Shown here one piece after another: positions 53,031-61,917 of a stretch of DNA of 64,000 nucleotides (position 1 is its first letter; each line of letters begins with the position of its first letter). Location: the NCBI RefSeq assembly GCF_900095865.1, contig NZ_FMIZ01000007.1:864529-928528 (forward strand), in the 5' to 3' direction. The stretch is from Massilioclostridium coli. GTDB lineage: Bacteria > Bacillota > Clostridia > Oscillospirales > Ruminococcaceae. The notes under the pieces were generated by a model that saw only the letters and a program-made list of their open reading frames with translations, was not told where the DNA came from and ran no database searches. The position numbers and the translations under genes are program-made.

Positions 53031-54080
53031 TCATTTACTGGATTTTCTATATTGGATCGGTGTTTTTCCATGATATTTTTTGAATGTTTTATCGAAGGTG
53101 GAGCGTTCTGAATATCCCAATAAAAGTGAGATTTTTTCAATAGAAAAATCGGAATTCTTTAAATAGTAAGTTGCTTTTTCCATTTTAAATGAATTTAGCA
53201 GTTCCGTAAATGTTTTTCCTGAAGCGCGATGGATTGATTTGGAAATATAGGTGGTACTGTAATGAAAATGTTCTGCTACTTGTGCTAAAGTAATAGAATT
53301 ACAGTTTTCACTCATATATGCAATGATCTGAGCAATATCGAAACTCTCTTTTTGATTTTTTAACATTGGTTTTGAGGTTTTTTCTTGATATTGCCGGGTT
53401 AGTTGGGTTAATAAACAACAAAATAGATAGCTCATCATAGATTGACTATAGGCTGATTTGTTATCATATTCTTTCACAATATGATAAATAAGTTCTTCTG
53501 CTACACTGCCCTTTTCAGCGATAAATCGGAACGTGACGGGTTCGTTTTTAGCATCATATAAAGAGTGAAGGAAAAAACTAAAAAATAAATCGTTTTTTTG
53601 GATCATGTTTAACATAGAATTTGCAAAAGTTGACTTTCTAACTAATATATTAATTAAAATACCGCCTTTTTCTCCTGCCTCAATATAATGGCTTGCCTTT
53701 GTATTAAACATTAGGATAGAACCAGTTGGAAGCAAATACTTTTTGCCTCCCACTGTAGTATAAAAACTTCCAGAAAATACATAGGCTAATTCAAAAAAAG
53801 AATGATAGTGTTCAAATTTTATTTTCTGATTTTTAGGTCTTTTTTCTATCTGCTCATCAATACAGACAGTAATCTCTTCTTGGTCATCAAAAAACATATT
53901 TTCTTTGAATTCAAGCGGTGGATACTGTTTTGAAAAATCTGTCTGTTTTCGGATAAATTCCATATATGCCACAGCATCTTTATCATCAAAAAATTTTTTC
54001 CAAAAGTCTTGTGCAAAGTTTGGTGACTGATAAATACTTTTAATTATATTGTTAAAATTTTGGTAGTCCAATTCTTTCAT
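53031..54080 (-). CDS. AraC-family transcription regulator (second)
   Basis: A 349-residue regulator with the cupin-like sensor HYHSFFELAYVFSG and C-terminal helix-turn-helix units SITLAQVAEHFHYSTTYISKSI and FSIEKISLLLGYSERSTFDKTF. AAAGGGGAAAT precedes the ATG. It is divergent from the GH106-like gene, repeating the regulator/enzyme arrangement at 47.7-52.9 kb, and is paralogous to that regulator. Confidence 0.9.
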   Translation of the reverse strand: MKELDYQNFNNIIKSIYQSPNFAQDFWKKFFDDKDAVAYMEFIRKQTDFSKQYPPLEFKENMFFDDQEEITVCIDEQIEKRPKNQKIKFEHYHSFFELAYVFSGSFYTTVGGKKYLLPTGSILMFNTKASHYIEAGEKGGILINILVRKSTFANSMLNMIQKNDLFFSFFLHSLYDAKNEPVTFRFIAEKGSVAEELIYHIVKEYDNKSAYSQSMMSYLFCCLLTQLTRQYQEKTSKPMLKNQKESFDIAQIIAYMSENCNSITLAQVAEHFHYSTTYISKSIHRASGKTFTELLNSFKMEKATYYLKNSDFSIEKISLLLGYSERSTFDKTFKKYHGKTPIQYRKSSK

Positions 54081-54225
54081 GTTTTATTTCCCCTTTTATT
54101 CAAGATATCATAAATAAAGCTTTATTGTCAACACATCGTAATCAGAAAATATTCTCTTGACTTTATAGTATTATAAAAATAATTCTATTATTGTTCATCA
54201 TTTATCATAAAAAATAGATGTTTTG

Positions 54226-54295
54226 TACAATTTGAATCATACTATAGTAACTAAAAAAATGATACAATTTAATAAAATATTGATCAATTGATCAA
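54226..54295 (+). promoter_or_regulatory. Regulatory repeats upstream of the GH106-like gene
   Basis: TACAATTT repeats at 54226-54233 and 54263-54270, followed by a perfect 16-base palindrome TTGATCAATTGATCAA (54280-54295) next to the ribosome site. The palindrome could be an operator; the promoter boxes are not clear. Confidence 0.4.
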
Positions 54296-54313
54296 AGAAA
54301 GAGAGGAATTACC

Positions 54314-57300
54314 ATGAAAAACAAAAACATGTTGAGCAAATTACTTGCATCTGTCCTTTGTGTGTCTCTAGCGGCTGGTACTGTATTATCCGTAGGGGCG
54401 CAATCAGTACAGGCGGAGGATTTTGCACAAAAAATCAGCGACCGCTTTCAAAATGTAGAAATGGATTATAAGCCTGAAGCAAGGTGGTGGTTGGCAGAAG
54501 GATCCCACACAGATCAAACTTTAATTGAATCAATCCATGAACTATATGATTCTGGATTTGGTGCGTTGGAGTTTGTGACATTGGACGAATCTGCTTATTT
54601 GGATGATGCTACCTATGCGTGGGGATCGGAGGAGTGGATTCATGATTCCCATTTAATTGTAGAAGAATGTACAAAGTTAGGAATGGGTGTGAGTTTTACC
54701 AGTGGAACAAACTGGGCAACCGCTAATTTAGTTAATATTACACCAGATGATCAGACGGCATCCCAGGAACTGGGATATAAAACCATTGATCTGGCAGGAG
54801 GAGAACATTATTCTGGTGAATTGCCAAAAGTAAGACTTCCAGAAGGCGCGACAAAAATGCGTTTGGAAAAAGTAATTGTTGCGAAGTCACAAGGGACAGC
54901 AGATGATGGGATACCTCTATTGAGTGAAGATTCTCTAACAGATATTACAGATTCTGCAACACAGGATGAAAATGGAATTTGGAGTATTGATTATACCGCT
55001 CCTACTGATGGAAATTATACAGTTTTTGTATTTTGGCAGTATGGTACTGCTGAAAACTATAAACCATCTATTGGAAAATCCTATACCATTAATTATTTGA
55101 CCAAAGACGGCGCAAACGCATTAATTGATTATTGGGAGGAAAATGTTCTTACAGAAGATTTAAGGGAACAAATTCAAAAGAATGGTGATGTTTCCCTTTA
55201 TATGGATTCTTTGGAACTACGTACAAAAGGACAGGATACCGCAGGGCAGCTTTGGAGTGAGGATTATTTACGGGAGTTTGAAAAGCGTCGCGGCTATGAT
55301 TTAACAAAATATTTACCATTAATTATTGCAAATAGAACACCTATTCCTGAGTATAAATACGAAGTAGAAAGCGAAAATAGAGACAATGGACTGACAGAAA
55401 AAATCCGCAGAGATACTTATCAGACCAATACAGAGTTGTATATGGAAAACTGTCTGGAACCAATTCGGGAATGGCTGCACAGTTTTGGTATGACCTTACG
55501 TGCGGAAACTTCTTATGGCCAGTTGTTTGAGTTATCTCAGCCAATTAAATCAGTTGACTATGTTGAAACAGAGTCTCTAGAGTTTTTCTCTGAACTGGAT
55601 CGTTTCCGCGGACAAGCGGGTGGAGCTCATTTATACGATAAATTATATTCTTCTGAAACTGGTGCTATTTTCAGTGGAAACTATTTGTATAACAACGATT
55701 ATTTCAGACAGATTTTTTATACTCAATTTGCAGCCGGTGTTCAACGTACTGTAGTACATGGCTATTCTTCTGAATATGGTCCGGAACAAAATGTAAAATG
55801 GCCTGGATATGAAGGAATGGGTGCTGTTTTTTCAGAGCGTTTTAACAAACGTCAACCAAATTCCATTGATTATCCAGCGTTTAACAGCCATGTAGCTAGA
55901 ACACAAAAAGTATTACGTCAAGGGTCTATCCAAATGGATATAGGCATTTTACGAAATGAATATATGATGGACTGTTCTTATTGGAATGCTACTGATAGTT
56001 ATGATACCAACCATTTACGCCAACATAAAGGAATCTATTGGAAAGATACTGCTTTACAGGATGCAGGTTATACTTATGATTATTTCTCACCTAATCTTTT
56101 ACAAGATCAGGACATCACCTACAACAATGGTGTTGTTCAGGCAGATAGCGCAGCATACCAGGCCTTAATTGTATTTGAAGAAGAGATGCCTTATGAAAGT
56201 GCTCAGGTACTGTTGCGATGGGCAGAATCTGGGCTCCCTGTTGTGTTAATAGACGGGCCGACAGAGGAAGACGTCCATCCAGATATTACAAAGTATAATC
56301 AGGGTGCGGCAATTACTACTGGATTTAATGATGGGAAAGATGAACAACTAAAACAAATCATGGATCAAATGAGAACGTTAGATAATGTGGCAAGTGTACA
56401 AACGCAGGCGGAAGCATACGATGCTTTAATTGGGCTAGGTGTCCATCCACGTGCGGAATATGTGGAGAGTGACCAACAAAATCTGCTTTCTGTTTTACGG
56501 AAAGACGATGATGTAACCTATCTATATTTATATAATTATATGTACACTGATACCGAAAACTATATTGGTCAAGTTTCTGTAGATGGTATTTATAAACCAT
56601 ATATTTTAGATACCTGGACAGGTGAAGTAAAAGAAACAGGTGTGTATACTTACAAAGATGGCAGAACAATCCTCAATGTTGACCTCGGACCTGGAGATAT
56701 TATGGTATTTGCATTAGATCCAAATGGTGCAGACGAAACCCAACCAACTGTTGTGGCCACCACCGACAATGTATATCAGGTTACAGATTCTAGTATGTAT
56801 GTAACACAAAGTGGTACTACAACACTCTCCTATAGTGATGGAACAACCTATCAGGTTGAGGTACAAGCTCCAGAGGATATCAACCTTGATAATTGGGACT
56901 TAACGATAGAAGACTGGAAACCAGGAGAAAAAATAACCCGTACAGAGGATAGAGGACTAGGGTACACTACCACTGAAGCTGCTTATACAACCAAAAAAGA
57001 GCTAATCCATGTAGGGAAAACTGAACTGATTCCGTGGAAAGACATAGAATCCGTAGGTCCTTATGTATCCGGCGTAGGAACCTATCGCAATACTTTTGCT
57101 TTGCCAGAAGATTGGGAATTAGAACAAGATGGTCTTGTGTTTCAGGCCGATTCTGTATCAGGCGGCACAGTAGCACTGTTTATCAATGGTACTCAAGTTC
57201 CAATTAATATGGATAACGCTACAGCGGATATTAGTGAGTTTGTAGTTCCTGGAGAAAATAGTATTGAAGTAAGAGTGACCAGTAGCCTGCGAAATCGACT

Positions 57301-58216
57301 TACGGAAAATGGATATAGTGGATGGCTGATTCCAGTAACTTCAGATAATTATGGAATGGTAGGAAATACTAGTTTGATCACTTATACAAAAGTTCCAATA
57401 GCTGAAATACAAAGTAATAAATCTATTTTGGATTCTGTCATTACTTATGCGGAAAATGCGAAAGCAAGCGGAGAATATGACAATGCCATTGAAAGTGTAC
57501 AGAAATCCTTTGATGTTGCTTTAGAAAATGCGAAAACAGTAGCCGACAATGTAGCAGCAACTCAAGAAGAAGTGGATGCAGCATGGAAAACACTGTTGAA
57601 TGAAATTCACAAATTAGGATTTGTAGCTGGGGATAAAACAGAACTGGCATCTTTGATTGAAGCAGCAAATGAAATCAATGCAGAACTTGACCGTTATGTA
57701 GAAGCGGGAAAAGCAAAATTTACCGAAGCATTGGAAGCAGCAGTAGCAGTATATGAAGATGGCGACGCCATGCAGGCAGAAATCAACCAAGTAGCGGATG
57801 ATTTATTAAACGCAATGCTGAATTTACGATTCAAAGCGGATAAGTCTGTTTTAGAAGATGTTCTTGCGGAAGCAGGCAAAGTGGATGCGAATGCATACAC
57901 AACGGAGAGCTACGCAGCATTAGAAGCAGCAGTAGCGGAAGCAAAGGATGTATATAACAATGAAAACGCAAGCCAGGAAGAAGTAGATGCAGCAGTAACA
58001 AATGTGCAAGCTGCAATGGATCAGTTAGTAGCAGTAGATGGAACTGTTTCAGAAGAAACAACGTCATCTACTGATGATACAGCTACTCAAACTGGACAGG
58101 AATCCACCACACCAAAAGCAAATGCAGCCAAAACAGGGGATTTCGCTCCAATCGCAGGCTTGACAGCCATCACATTGGCTGGTGCATCATTATTACTCAC
58201 TCGTAAGAAAAAATAA
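54314..58216 (+). CDS. Wall-anchored GH106-like alpha-L-rhamnosidase
   Basis: A 1300-residue secreted protein. Signal peptide 1-36. The catalytic part begins with ARWWLAEGSHTDQTLIESI and DSGFGALEFVTLDE, matching the WW...L...G(F/I)GG.E pattern of GH106 enzymes, with later DSLELRTKGQ, FEKRRGYDLTKYLPL and TLRAETSYGQ. A beta-sandwich (about 880-1030) follows, then three FIVAR-type repeats (about 1035-1260) almost identical to those of the GH78-like protein, and NAAKTGDFAP, a membrane helix and RKKK. GAGAGGAATT precedes the ATG. Together the two enzymes suggest surface digestion of rhamnose-rich glycans; exact substrate unknown. Confidence 0.65.
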   Translation: MKNKNMLSKLLASVLCVSLAAGTVLSVGAQSVQAEDFAQKISDRFQNVEMDYKPEARWWLAEGSHTDQTLIESIHELYDSGFGALEFVTLDESAYLDDATYAWGSEEWIHDSHLIVEECTKLGMGVSFTSGTNWATANLVNITPDDQTASQELGYKTIDLAGGEHYSGELPKVRLPEGATKMRLEKVIVAKSQGTADDGIPLLSEDSLTDITDSATQDENGIWSIDYTAPTDGNYTVFVFWQYGTAENYKPSIGKSYTINYLTKDGANALIDYWEENVLTEDLREQIQKNGDVSLYMDSLELRTKGQDTAGQLWSEDYLREFEKRRGYDLTKYLPLIIANRTPIPEYKYEVESENRDNGLTEKIRRDTYQTNTELYMENCLEPIREWLHSFGMTLRAETSYGQLFELSQPIKSVDYVETESLEFFSELDRFRGQAGGAHLYDKLYSSETGAIFSGNYLYNNDYFRQIFYTQFAAGVQRTVVHGYSSEYGPEQNVKWPGYEGMGAVFSERFNKRQPNSIDYPAFNSHVARTQKVLRQGSIQMDIGILRNEYMMDCSYWNATDSYDTNHLRQHKGIYWKDTALQDAGYTYDYFSPNLLQDQDITYNNGVVQADSAAYQALIVFEEEMPYESAQVLLRWAESGLPVVLIDGPTEEDVHPDITKYNQGAAITTGFNDGKDEQLKQIMDQMRTLDNVASVQTQAEAYDALIGLGVHPRAEYVESDQQNLLSVLRKDDDVTYLYLYNYMYTDTENYIGQVSVDGIYKPYILDTWTGEVKETGVYTYKDGRTILNVDLGPGDIMVFALDPNGADETQPTVVATTDNVYQVTDSSMYVTQSGTTTLSYSDGTTYQVEVQAPEDINLDNWDLTIEDWKPGEKITRTEDRGLGYTTTEAAYTTKKELIHVGKTELIPWKDIESVGPYVSGVGTYRNTFALPEDWELEQDGLVFQADSVSGGTVALFINGTQVPINMDNATADISEFVVPGENSIEVRVTSSLRNRLTENGYSGWLIPVTSDNYGMVGNTSLITYTKVPIAEIQSNKSILDSVITYAENAKASGEYDNAIESVQKSFDVALENAKTVADNVAATQEEVDAAWKTLLNEIHKLGFVAGDKTELASLIEAANEINAELDRYVEAGKAKFTEALEAAVAVYEDGDAMQAEINQVADDLLNAMLNLRFKADKSVLEDVLAEAGKVDANAYTTESYAALEAAVAEAKDVYNNENASQEEVDAAVTNVQAAMDQLVAVDGTVSEETTSSTDDTATQTGQESTTPKANAAKTGDFAPIAGLTAITLAGASLLLTRKKK

Positions 58217-58255
58217 TCAATAGTAAATTTCTATTTCTCTTTTCTCTCATATAAA

Positions 58256-58298
58256 ATATCTCCAGCTTTTCTAAAAGAAAGGCTGGAGATATTTTTTG
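58256..58298 (+). terminator. Terminator after the GH106-like gene
   Basis: ATATCTCCAGC / GCTGGAGATAT with an inner TTTTCT/AGAAAG stem and a TTTTTT tail. Bases 58299-58509 after it are AT-rich and show no gene. Confidence 0.92.
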
Positions 58299-58509
58299 AT
58301 CAATATACAATAACAATTTAGGGTTATTAAAAATAGAAATAATTAATTTTTTAGAAAGACTCAATCTATATCATGCAAAAAAATGATAAAAAAGCAATAT
58401 CCAAATTTATTGAGTAGTCCAAAATAGACCATAGAGTTATAAAAAATATTTTGATTCATCAATTCGAAGAAACAATTCTTTGTTCCATGGATACTTTAAA
58501 GGGAAAATA

Positions 58510-58629
58510 GCCTATTATTCACCTTAAAATAAACAAGAAAAAATCACTTTCCATCGGAAAGGTGGTACCTGTCATCATGACAGGAGAAAGGGAACTCATC
58601 ATAGTAAAGATATATGATTACAGAAAAGA
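58510..58629. repeat. Direct repeat, copy B, at the right edge of the rhamnosidase cargo
   Basis: About 120 bases matching copy A at 47559-47705: the last codons of a winged-helix gene (SLLFTLK plus stop), a shortened hairpin CTTTCC/GGAAAG, the same CCTGTCATCATGACAGG palindrome and the same AACTCATCATAGTAAAG tail. The rest of the winged-helix gene is absent here. Confidence 0.9.
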
Positions 58630-58713
58630 TAATTGTATTTTATATATTTTTTATTTCGTATAGCAATCTTAATAAATGCAAAGGATAATAAAAACAGGAA
58701 AAGAGGTTTTTAT

Positions 58714-58956
58714 TTGGCTAGGAAGGTATTTGTAGAGGTTACCGCAAAATTTGATACTGAGGGAAACCTGACACCTTTGTCAATTAGGTGGGAGGATGGG
58801 ACTATTTTTCCTATTGACCGTGTATTGGATCGAAGGAGAGCTGCCAGTCTGAAAGCTGGTGGTCAGGGAATTCGCTATACTATTAGAATCAATGGACATC
58901 AAACCTATTTGTTTTATGAGGAACCCCGATGGTTCGTAGAAGGGAAGGAAGGGTAA
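58714..58956 (+). CDS. Small protein of the SOS cassette
   Basis: An 80-residue protein from a TTG start at 58714 (AAAAGAGG nine bases before): ARKVFVEVTAKFDTEGNL, then SIRWEDGTIFPIDRVLDRRRAA and a C-terminal TYLFYEEPRWFVE. The longer open frame upstream is AT-rich and lacks a ribosome site. It looks like a small beta-barrel domain. It is one base from the SRAP gene and travels with the repair genes; function unknown. Confidence 0.7.
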   Translation: MARKVFVEVTAKFDTEGNLTPLSIRWEDGTIFPIDRVLDRRRAASLKAGGQGIRYTIRINGHQTYLFYEEPRWFVEGKEG

Positions 58957-58957
58957 T

Positions 58958-59533
58958 ATGTGTGGACGTTACAGTTTATTTACCGATGAACAAAACAAGG
59001 AAATCTTAAAAATCATTCAGGAAGTAAGCGCGAAGCATCCCAGCGTGGAGATGAAAACTGGAGAAATCTTTCCTACCAATATCGCACCTATTCTGAAACA
59101 GGAAAACGGTAGTATTCATCCAGATGCTGCAATTTGGGGATTTCCCCATTTCAAAAATAAAGGAGTTATCATAAACGCTCGTTCAGAAACAGCGTTTGAG
59201 AAAAAGATGTTCCGTGAGAGCCTTATTTTCCGTCGTTGCGTGATCCCATCTACCGGATTCTATGAATGGAGTCAAGATGAAGCACATCAGAAATACCGTT
59301 TTTTATTGCCTCAAAGCAATGTTTTATATATGGCTGGAATCTACAACGAATACAAAGGAGAACAGAGGTACGTCATCCTGACAACAGAGGGGAATGAATC
59401 CATACGGGAGATTCATCATCGGATGCCCGTTGTTCTATTGCCAAATCAGATTGAGCAATGGATTGAGGATTCCAACAGTACATCAGAAATTTTGCGTGGA
59501 GAGTTTCCCTCTCTGGTGTATACTGTTGCCTAG
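58958..59533 (+). CDS. SOS response-associated peptidase family protein (YedK/HMCES)
   Basis: A 191-residue SRAP protein that shields abasic sites in single-stranded DNA by a covalent link through its Cys2. It begins MCGRYSLF with the catalytic cysteine exposed after Met removal, and contains INARSETA (conserved Asn), IPSTGFYEW (Glu) and EIHHRMPVVL (His). All active residues are present. It would help the element deal with damage or single-stranded DNA during transfer. Confidence 0.93.
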   Translation: MCGRYSLFTDEQNKEILKIIQEVSAKHPSVEMKTGEIFPTNIAPILKQENGSIHPDAAIWGFPHFKNKGVIINARSETAFEKKMFRESLIFRRCVIPSTGFYEWSQDEAHQKYRFLLPQSNVLYMAGIYNEYKGEQRYVILTTEGNESIREIHHRMPVVLLPNQIEQWIEDSNSTSEILRGEFPSLVYTVA

Positions 59534-59568
59534 AAGATATTTCCAGTGAAAATTTAAGAAAAAACCTT

Positions 59569-59589
59569 TATAATAAGAACAGATGTTCT
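59569..59589 (+). promoter_or_regulatory. LexA box overlapping the promoter of the Y-family polymerase
   Basis: GAACAGATGTTC (59577-59588, GAAC-N4-GTTC) directly follows TATAAT (59569-59574). It matches the Gram-positive LexA/DinR operator pattern, so the polymerase gene should be DNA-damage inducible. Confidence 0.8.
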
Positions 59590-59606
59590 TTAAAGAGGTG
59601 AATCAG

Positions 59607-60857
59607 TTGCAGCAAAAAGTAATTCTGCACAGCGATTTGAATAATTTTTACGCCAGTGTCGAGTGCTTATACAATCCAGAGCTGAGAGGAAAACCAGTGG
59701 CTGTGGCTGGCGATCCAGAGCAACGGCACGGAATTGTATTGGCAAAGAATTACCAGGCAAAAGCTTATGGTATCCAGACGGGTGACCCTCTTTGGATGGC
59801 AAAGAAAAAATGCAAAGAGATTGTGTTTACGCCGCCCCACTATGATTTGTACATGCGTTATTCTGAGATCGCCAGGGATATCTATTCGGATTATACTGAC
59901 CAGGTGGAACCGTTTGGTTTGGATGAATGTTGGTTGGATGTTTCCGGTTCCACCCAACTGTTTGGTTCGGGTAAACAGATTGCAGACGAGCTGCGGAAAC
60001 GGATTCAGTTTGAATTAGGCATAACAGCAAGCGTGGGAGTTTCCTACAACAAAGTATTTGCGAAGTTAGGTTCAGATATGAGAAAGCCTGACGCAACCAC
60101 CGTGATTGATCAACAGCATTTTCAGCAAAAAGTATGGCCGCTGCCAGCTAGAGACCTGCTCTATGTAGGGAAGGCTACGGAACGGAAGTTGTCCAATCAC
60201 TGTATCCACACCATCGGGGATTTGGCACGGACAAACAAAGATTTTCTTTACCGATTGCTTGGAAAAAATGGAATCATGCTCTGGCTGTTTGCCAATGGGA
60301 TGGATACTTCTGAGGTCAGTACTTTTGACTCCAACCGGATTATCAAAACCATCGGGAACAGCACCACCGCCCCCAGAGATTTAATTACCGATGATGATAT
60401 CAAAATTACGTTGTATGTACTCTCGGAGAGCGTGGCGGAACGGCTGAGGGCTGCTGATTTTCTGTGCCGTACCGTGCAAATTACAATACGGGATAATCAG
60501 TTGAAATCCTATGAACGGCAGGGACGGTTATTGTATCCAAGTTGTACGGCGAAGGAACTCTTTCAACAGGCATATGCCCTGTATCAAATGCACAGACCAG
60601 AAAATCCGGTGCGCAGTCTGGGGGTAAGAGCCTGCAATTTGATGGTACAGACCACACAGCAGTTATCTCTGTTTGCGGACACAGCAAAACGGCAGAAACA
60701 GGAATGCTTGGAGGAATCCATCGACAACCTGAGAAGAAGATTTGGATATTTTTCCATACAGCGTGGGATTATGCTAACTGACACGGAACTTTCGAACCTT
60801 GATCCAGTCAACGACCATGTAATCCATCCAGAGGCTTTTTTAAAAGGGAAAATATAA
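59607..60857 (+). CDS. Y-family DNA polymerase (DinB/UmuC-like)
   Basis: Translesion polymerase of 416 residues. The first catalytic aspartate lies in LHSDLNNFYASVE, the second pair in FGLDECWLDVSG; the YAKAYG-like segment NYQAKAYGIQ and helix-hairpin-helix and little-finger domains follow (PVRSLGVRACNL). The start is taken as TTG at 59607 after AAAGAGGTG, because the ATG at 59583 lies inside the LexA box. Typical of the repair genes carried by conjugative elements. Confidence 0.9.
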   Translation: MQQKVILHSDLNNFYASVECLYNPELRGKPVAVAGDPEQRHGIVLAKNYQAKAYGIQTGDPLWMAKKKCKEIVFTPPHYDLYMRYSEIARDIYSDYTDQVEPFGLDECWLDVSGSTQLFGSGKQIADELRKRIQFELGITASVGVSYNKVFAKLGSDMRKPDATTVIDQQHFQQKVWPLPARDLLYVGKATERKLSNHCIHTIGDLARTNKDFLYRLLGKNGIMLWLFANGMDTSEVSTFDSNRIIKTIGNSTTAPRDLITDDDIKITLYVLSESVAERLRAADFLCRTVQITIRDNQLKSYERQGRLLYPSCTAKELFQQAYALYQMHRPENPVRSLGVRACNLMVQTTQQLSLFADTAKRQKQECLEESIDNLRRRFGYFSIQRGIMLTDTELSNLDPVNDHVIHPEAFLKGKI

Positions 60858-60871
60858 AATATGCAAAAAAC

Positions 60872-60905
60872 AAGGCTGGAAACCCTATTTTCAGTTTCCA
60901 GCCTT
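60872..60905. terminator. Hairpin after the polymerase gene
   Basis: AAGGCTGGAAAC / GTTTCCAGCCTT stem. The T-rich tail is better on the minus strand (GTTTTTTG), so it may act in both directions. Confidence 0.7.
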
Positions 60906-61042
60906 ATGATAAAATGTTGAAATGATACTTTTATCCCTTTACTGTCAAATAAAATTGCACTGTTTATCCTTTTGTTTGACATATTACCTATATTTTTCTC
61001 TATTGCTTTATGTTATAATAAAAATAAAAAAGGAGAATTAAA

Positions 61043-61184
61043 ATGAAAAATGCAATTAAAAAATTTATGTCCACTTTCAATGGATAATATTACCCAAAAT
61101 AATAAAAACGGATACATTTCTTTTAGTTTTGATATTCCTAAAGGATGGATATCAAATGATGATGTAATACAAAAAGTAGAGTAA
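61043..61184 (+). pseudogene. Remnant of a small gene
   Basis: AAAGGAG and ATG at 61043 open a frame that stops after 14 codons. A one-base shift from ATG at 61050 gives 44 residues including NKNGYISFSFDIPKGWISNDD, which looks like part of a secreted or lipoprotein family. Either a frameshifted remnant or a very small gene. Bases 60906-61042 show nothing else. Confidence 0.3.
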
Positions 61185-61236
61185 GAAAGAAATACTATAA
61201 GGGATTGAGAGTTTAAATCATTAGGAGGTATATATT

Positions 61237-61641
61237 ATGTTAAAAGCAATACGCGATTTTTTAATTTATGATGCCTTTGTTGCTTTGATAATGATGATAG
61301 TATATATACTGCCAAGTAATAGCGGATGGATGTATTTTTGGGGATTTATAATTTATTATCCTACCATTTATTTAGGTCAATTTGTTTTTGGATTATTATT
61401 GGGATATCGCGCAATAAAAAAATACAATATTTCTTGTTTAAAATTTTTAATATTAAGTCTATTGTTTTTTTTAATAACTTGGTTTACATTGTGTATCCCA
61501 TCCCTAAGCAGTATATTGTTATATGAATATATGAACGTTTTTCCATATATTAAAGCAAATGTTTTATATGCTTGTATTTTTATAGTATTTTATTTGTTGT
61601 CATATTTCATCACAAAATTTTACATAAAATTTTATTTTTAA
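61237..61641 (+). CDS. Small polytopic membrane protein
   Basis: A 134-residue AT-rich ORF with four hydrophobic segments, starting MLKAIRDFLIYDAFVALIMM and ending YLLSYFITKFYIKFYF. TTAGGAGGT precedes the ATG by eight bases. Family not recognised. It stands between the polymerase terminator and two further terminators; whether it belongs to the element or the chromosome is unclear. Confidence 0.55.
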   Translation: MLKAIRDFLIYDAFVALIMMIVYILPSNSGWMYFWGFIIYYPTIYLGQFVFGLLLGYRAIKKYNISCLKFLILSLLFFLITWFTLCIPSLSSILLYEYMNVFPYIKANVLYACIFIVFYLLSYFITKFYIKFYF

Positions 61642-61710
61642 AGATTCATAATTAAATTAAAAGGCGGTTTCTATTGAACAAGTCCAGTAAAAACAGACAA
61701 TAGTAAAAAA

Positions 61711-61755
61711 AGGCCTCCTATGGTAAACTTAAAGAAATTACCATAGGAGGTTTTC
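61711..61755. terminator. Terminator after the membrane protein gene
   Basis: Perfect 13-bp stem CCTCCTATGGTAA / TTACCATAGGAGG with A-rich and T-rich flanks; can act on both strands. Confidence 0.85.
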
Positions 61756-61768
61756 TTATACAAAAACA

Positions 61769-61803
61769 AAACTGACTCCGCTTGAAAAACGAAGTCAGTT
61801 TGT
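61769..61803. terminator. Second terminator, facing the surface-protein gene
   Basis: AAACTGACT-CCG / CG-AAGTCAGTTT stem; on the minus strand it is followed by TTTGTTTTTG, so it probably ends the leftward gene at 61918. Confidence 0.75.
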
Positions 61804-61917
61804 TGCTTAGAATTTAATATTGACTACCATAGTAGCCTTTTTTGTTCTGTCTGCACATTTTGGAGCAGTTCAAATAGAAACCATCTTTTTTATTTAGCAT
61901 ATTTTTGTCAAAATATA

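Larger units (their letters stand above)
27000..60860. mobile_element. Conjugative element with rhamnosidase cargo and SOS cassette
   Basis: A continuous plus-strand run of conjugation genes (VirB2-, VirB3-, VirB4-, VirB6- and VirD4-like proteins, NlpC/P60, MobC, relaxase, TOPRIM primase) with the accessory genes usual for Firmicutes integrative conjugative elements. A repeat-flanked cargo (47.7-58.5 kb) and a LexA-controlled repair cassette follow. Ends are approximate: no integrase, terminal repeat or target duplication could be found in the window, so it could also be part of a larger element extending beyond 64 kb. Confidence 0.7.
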
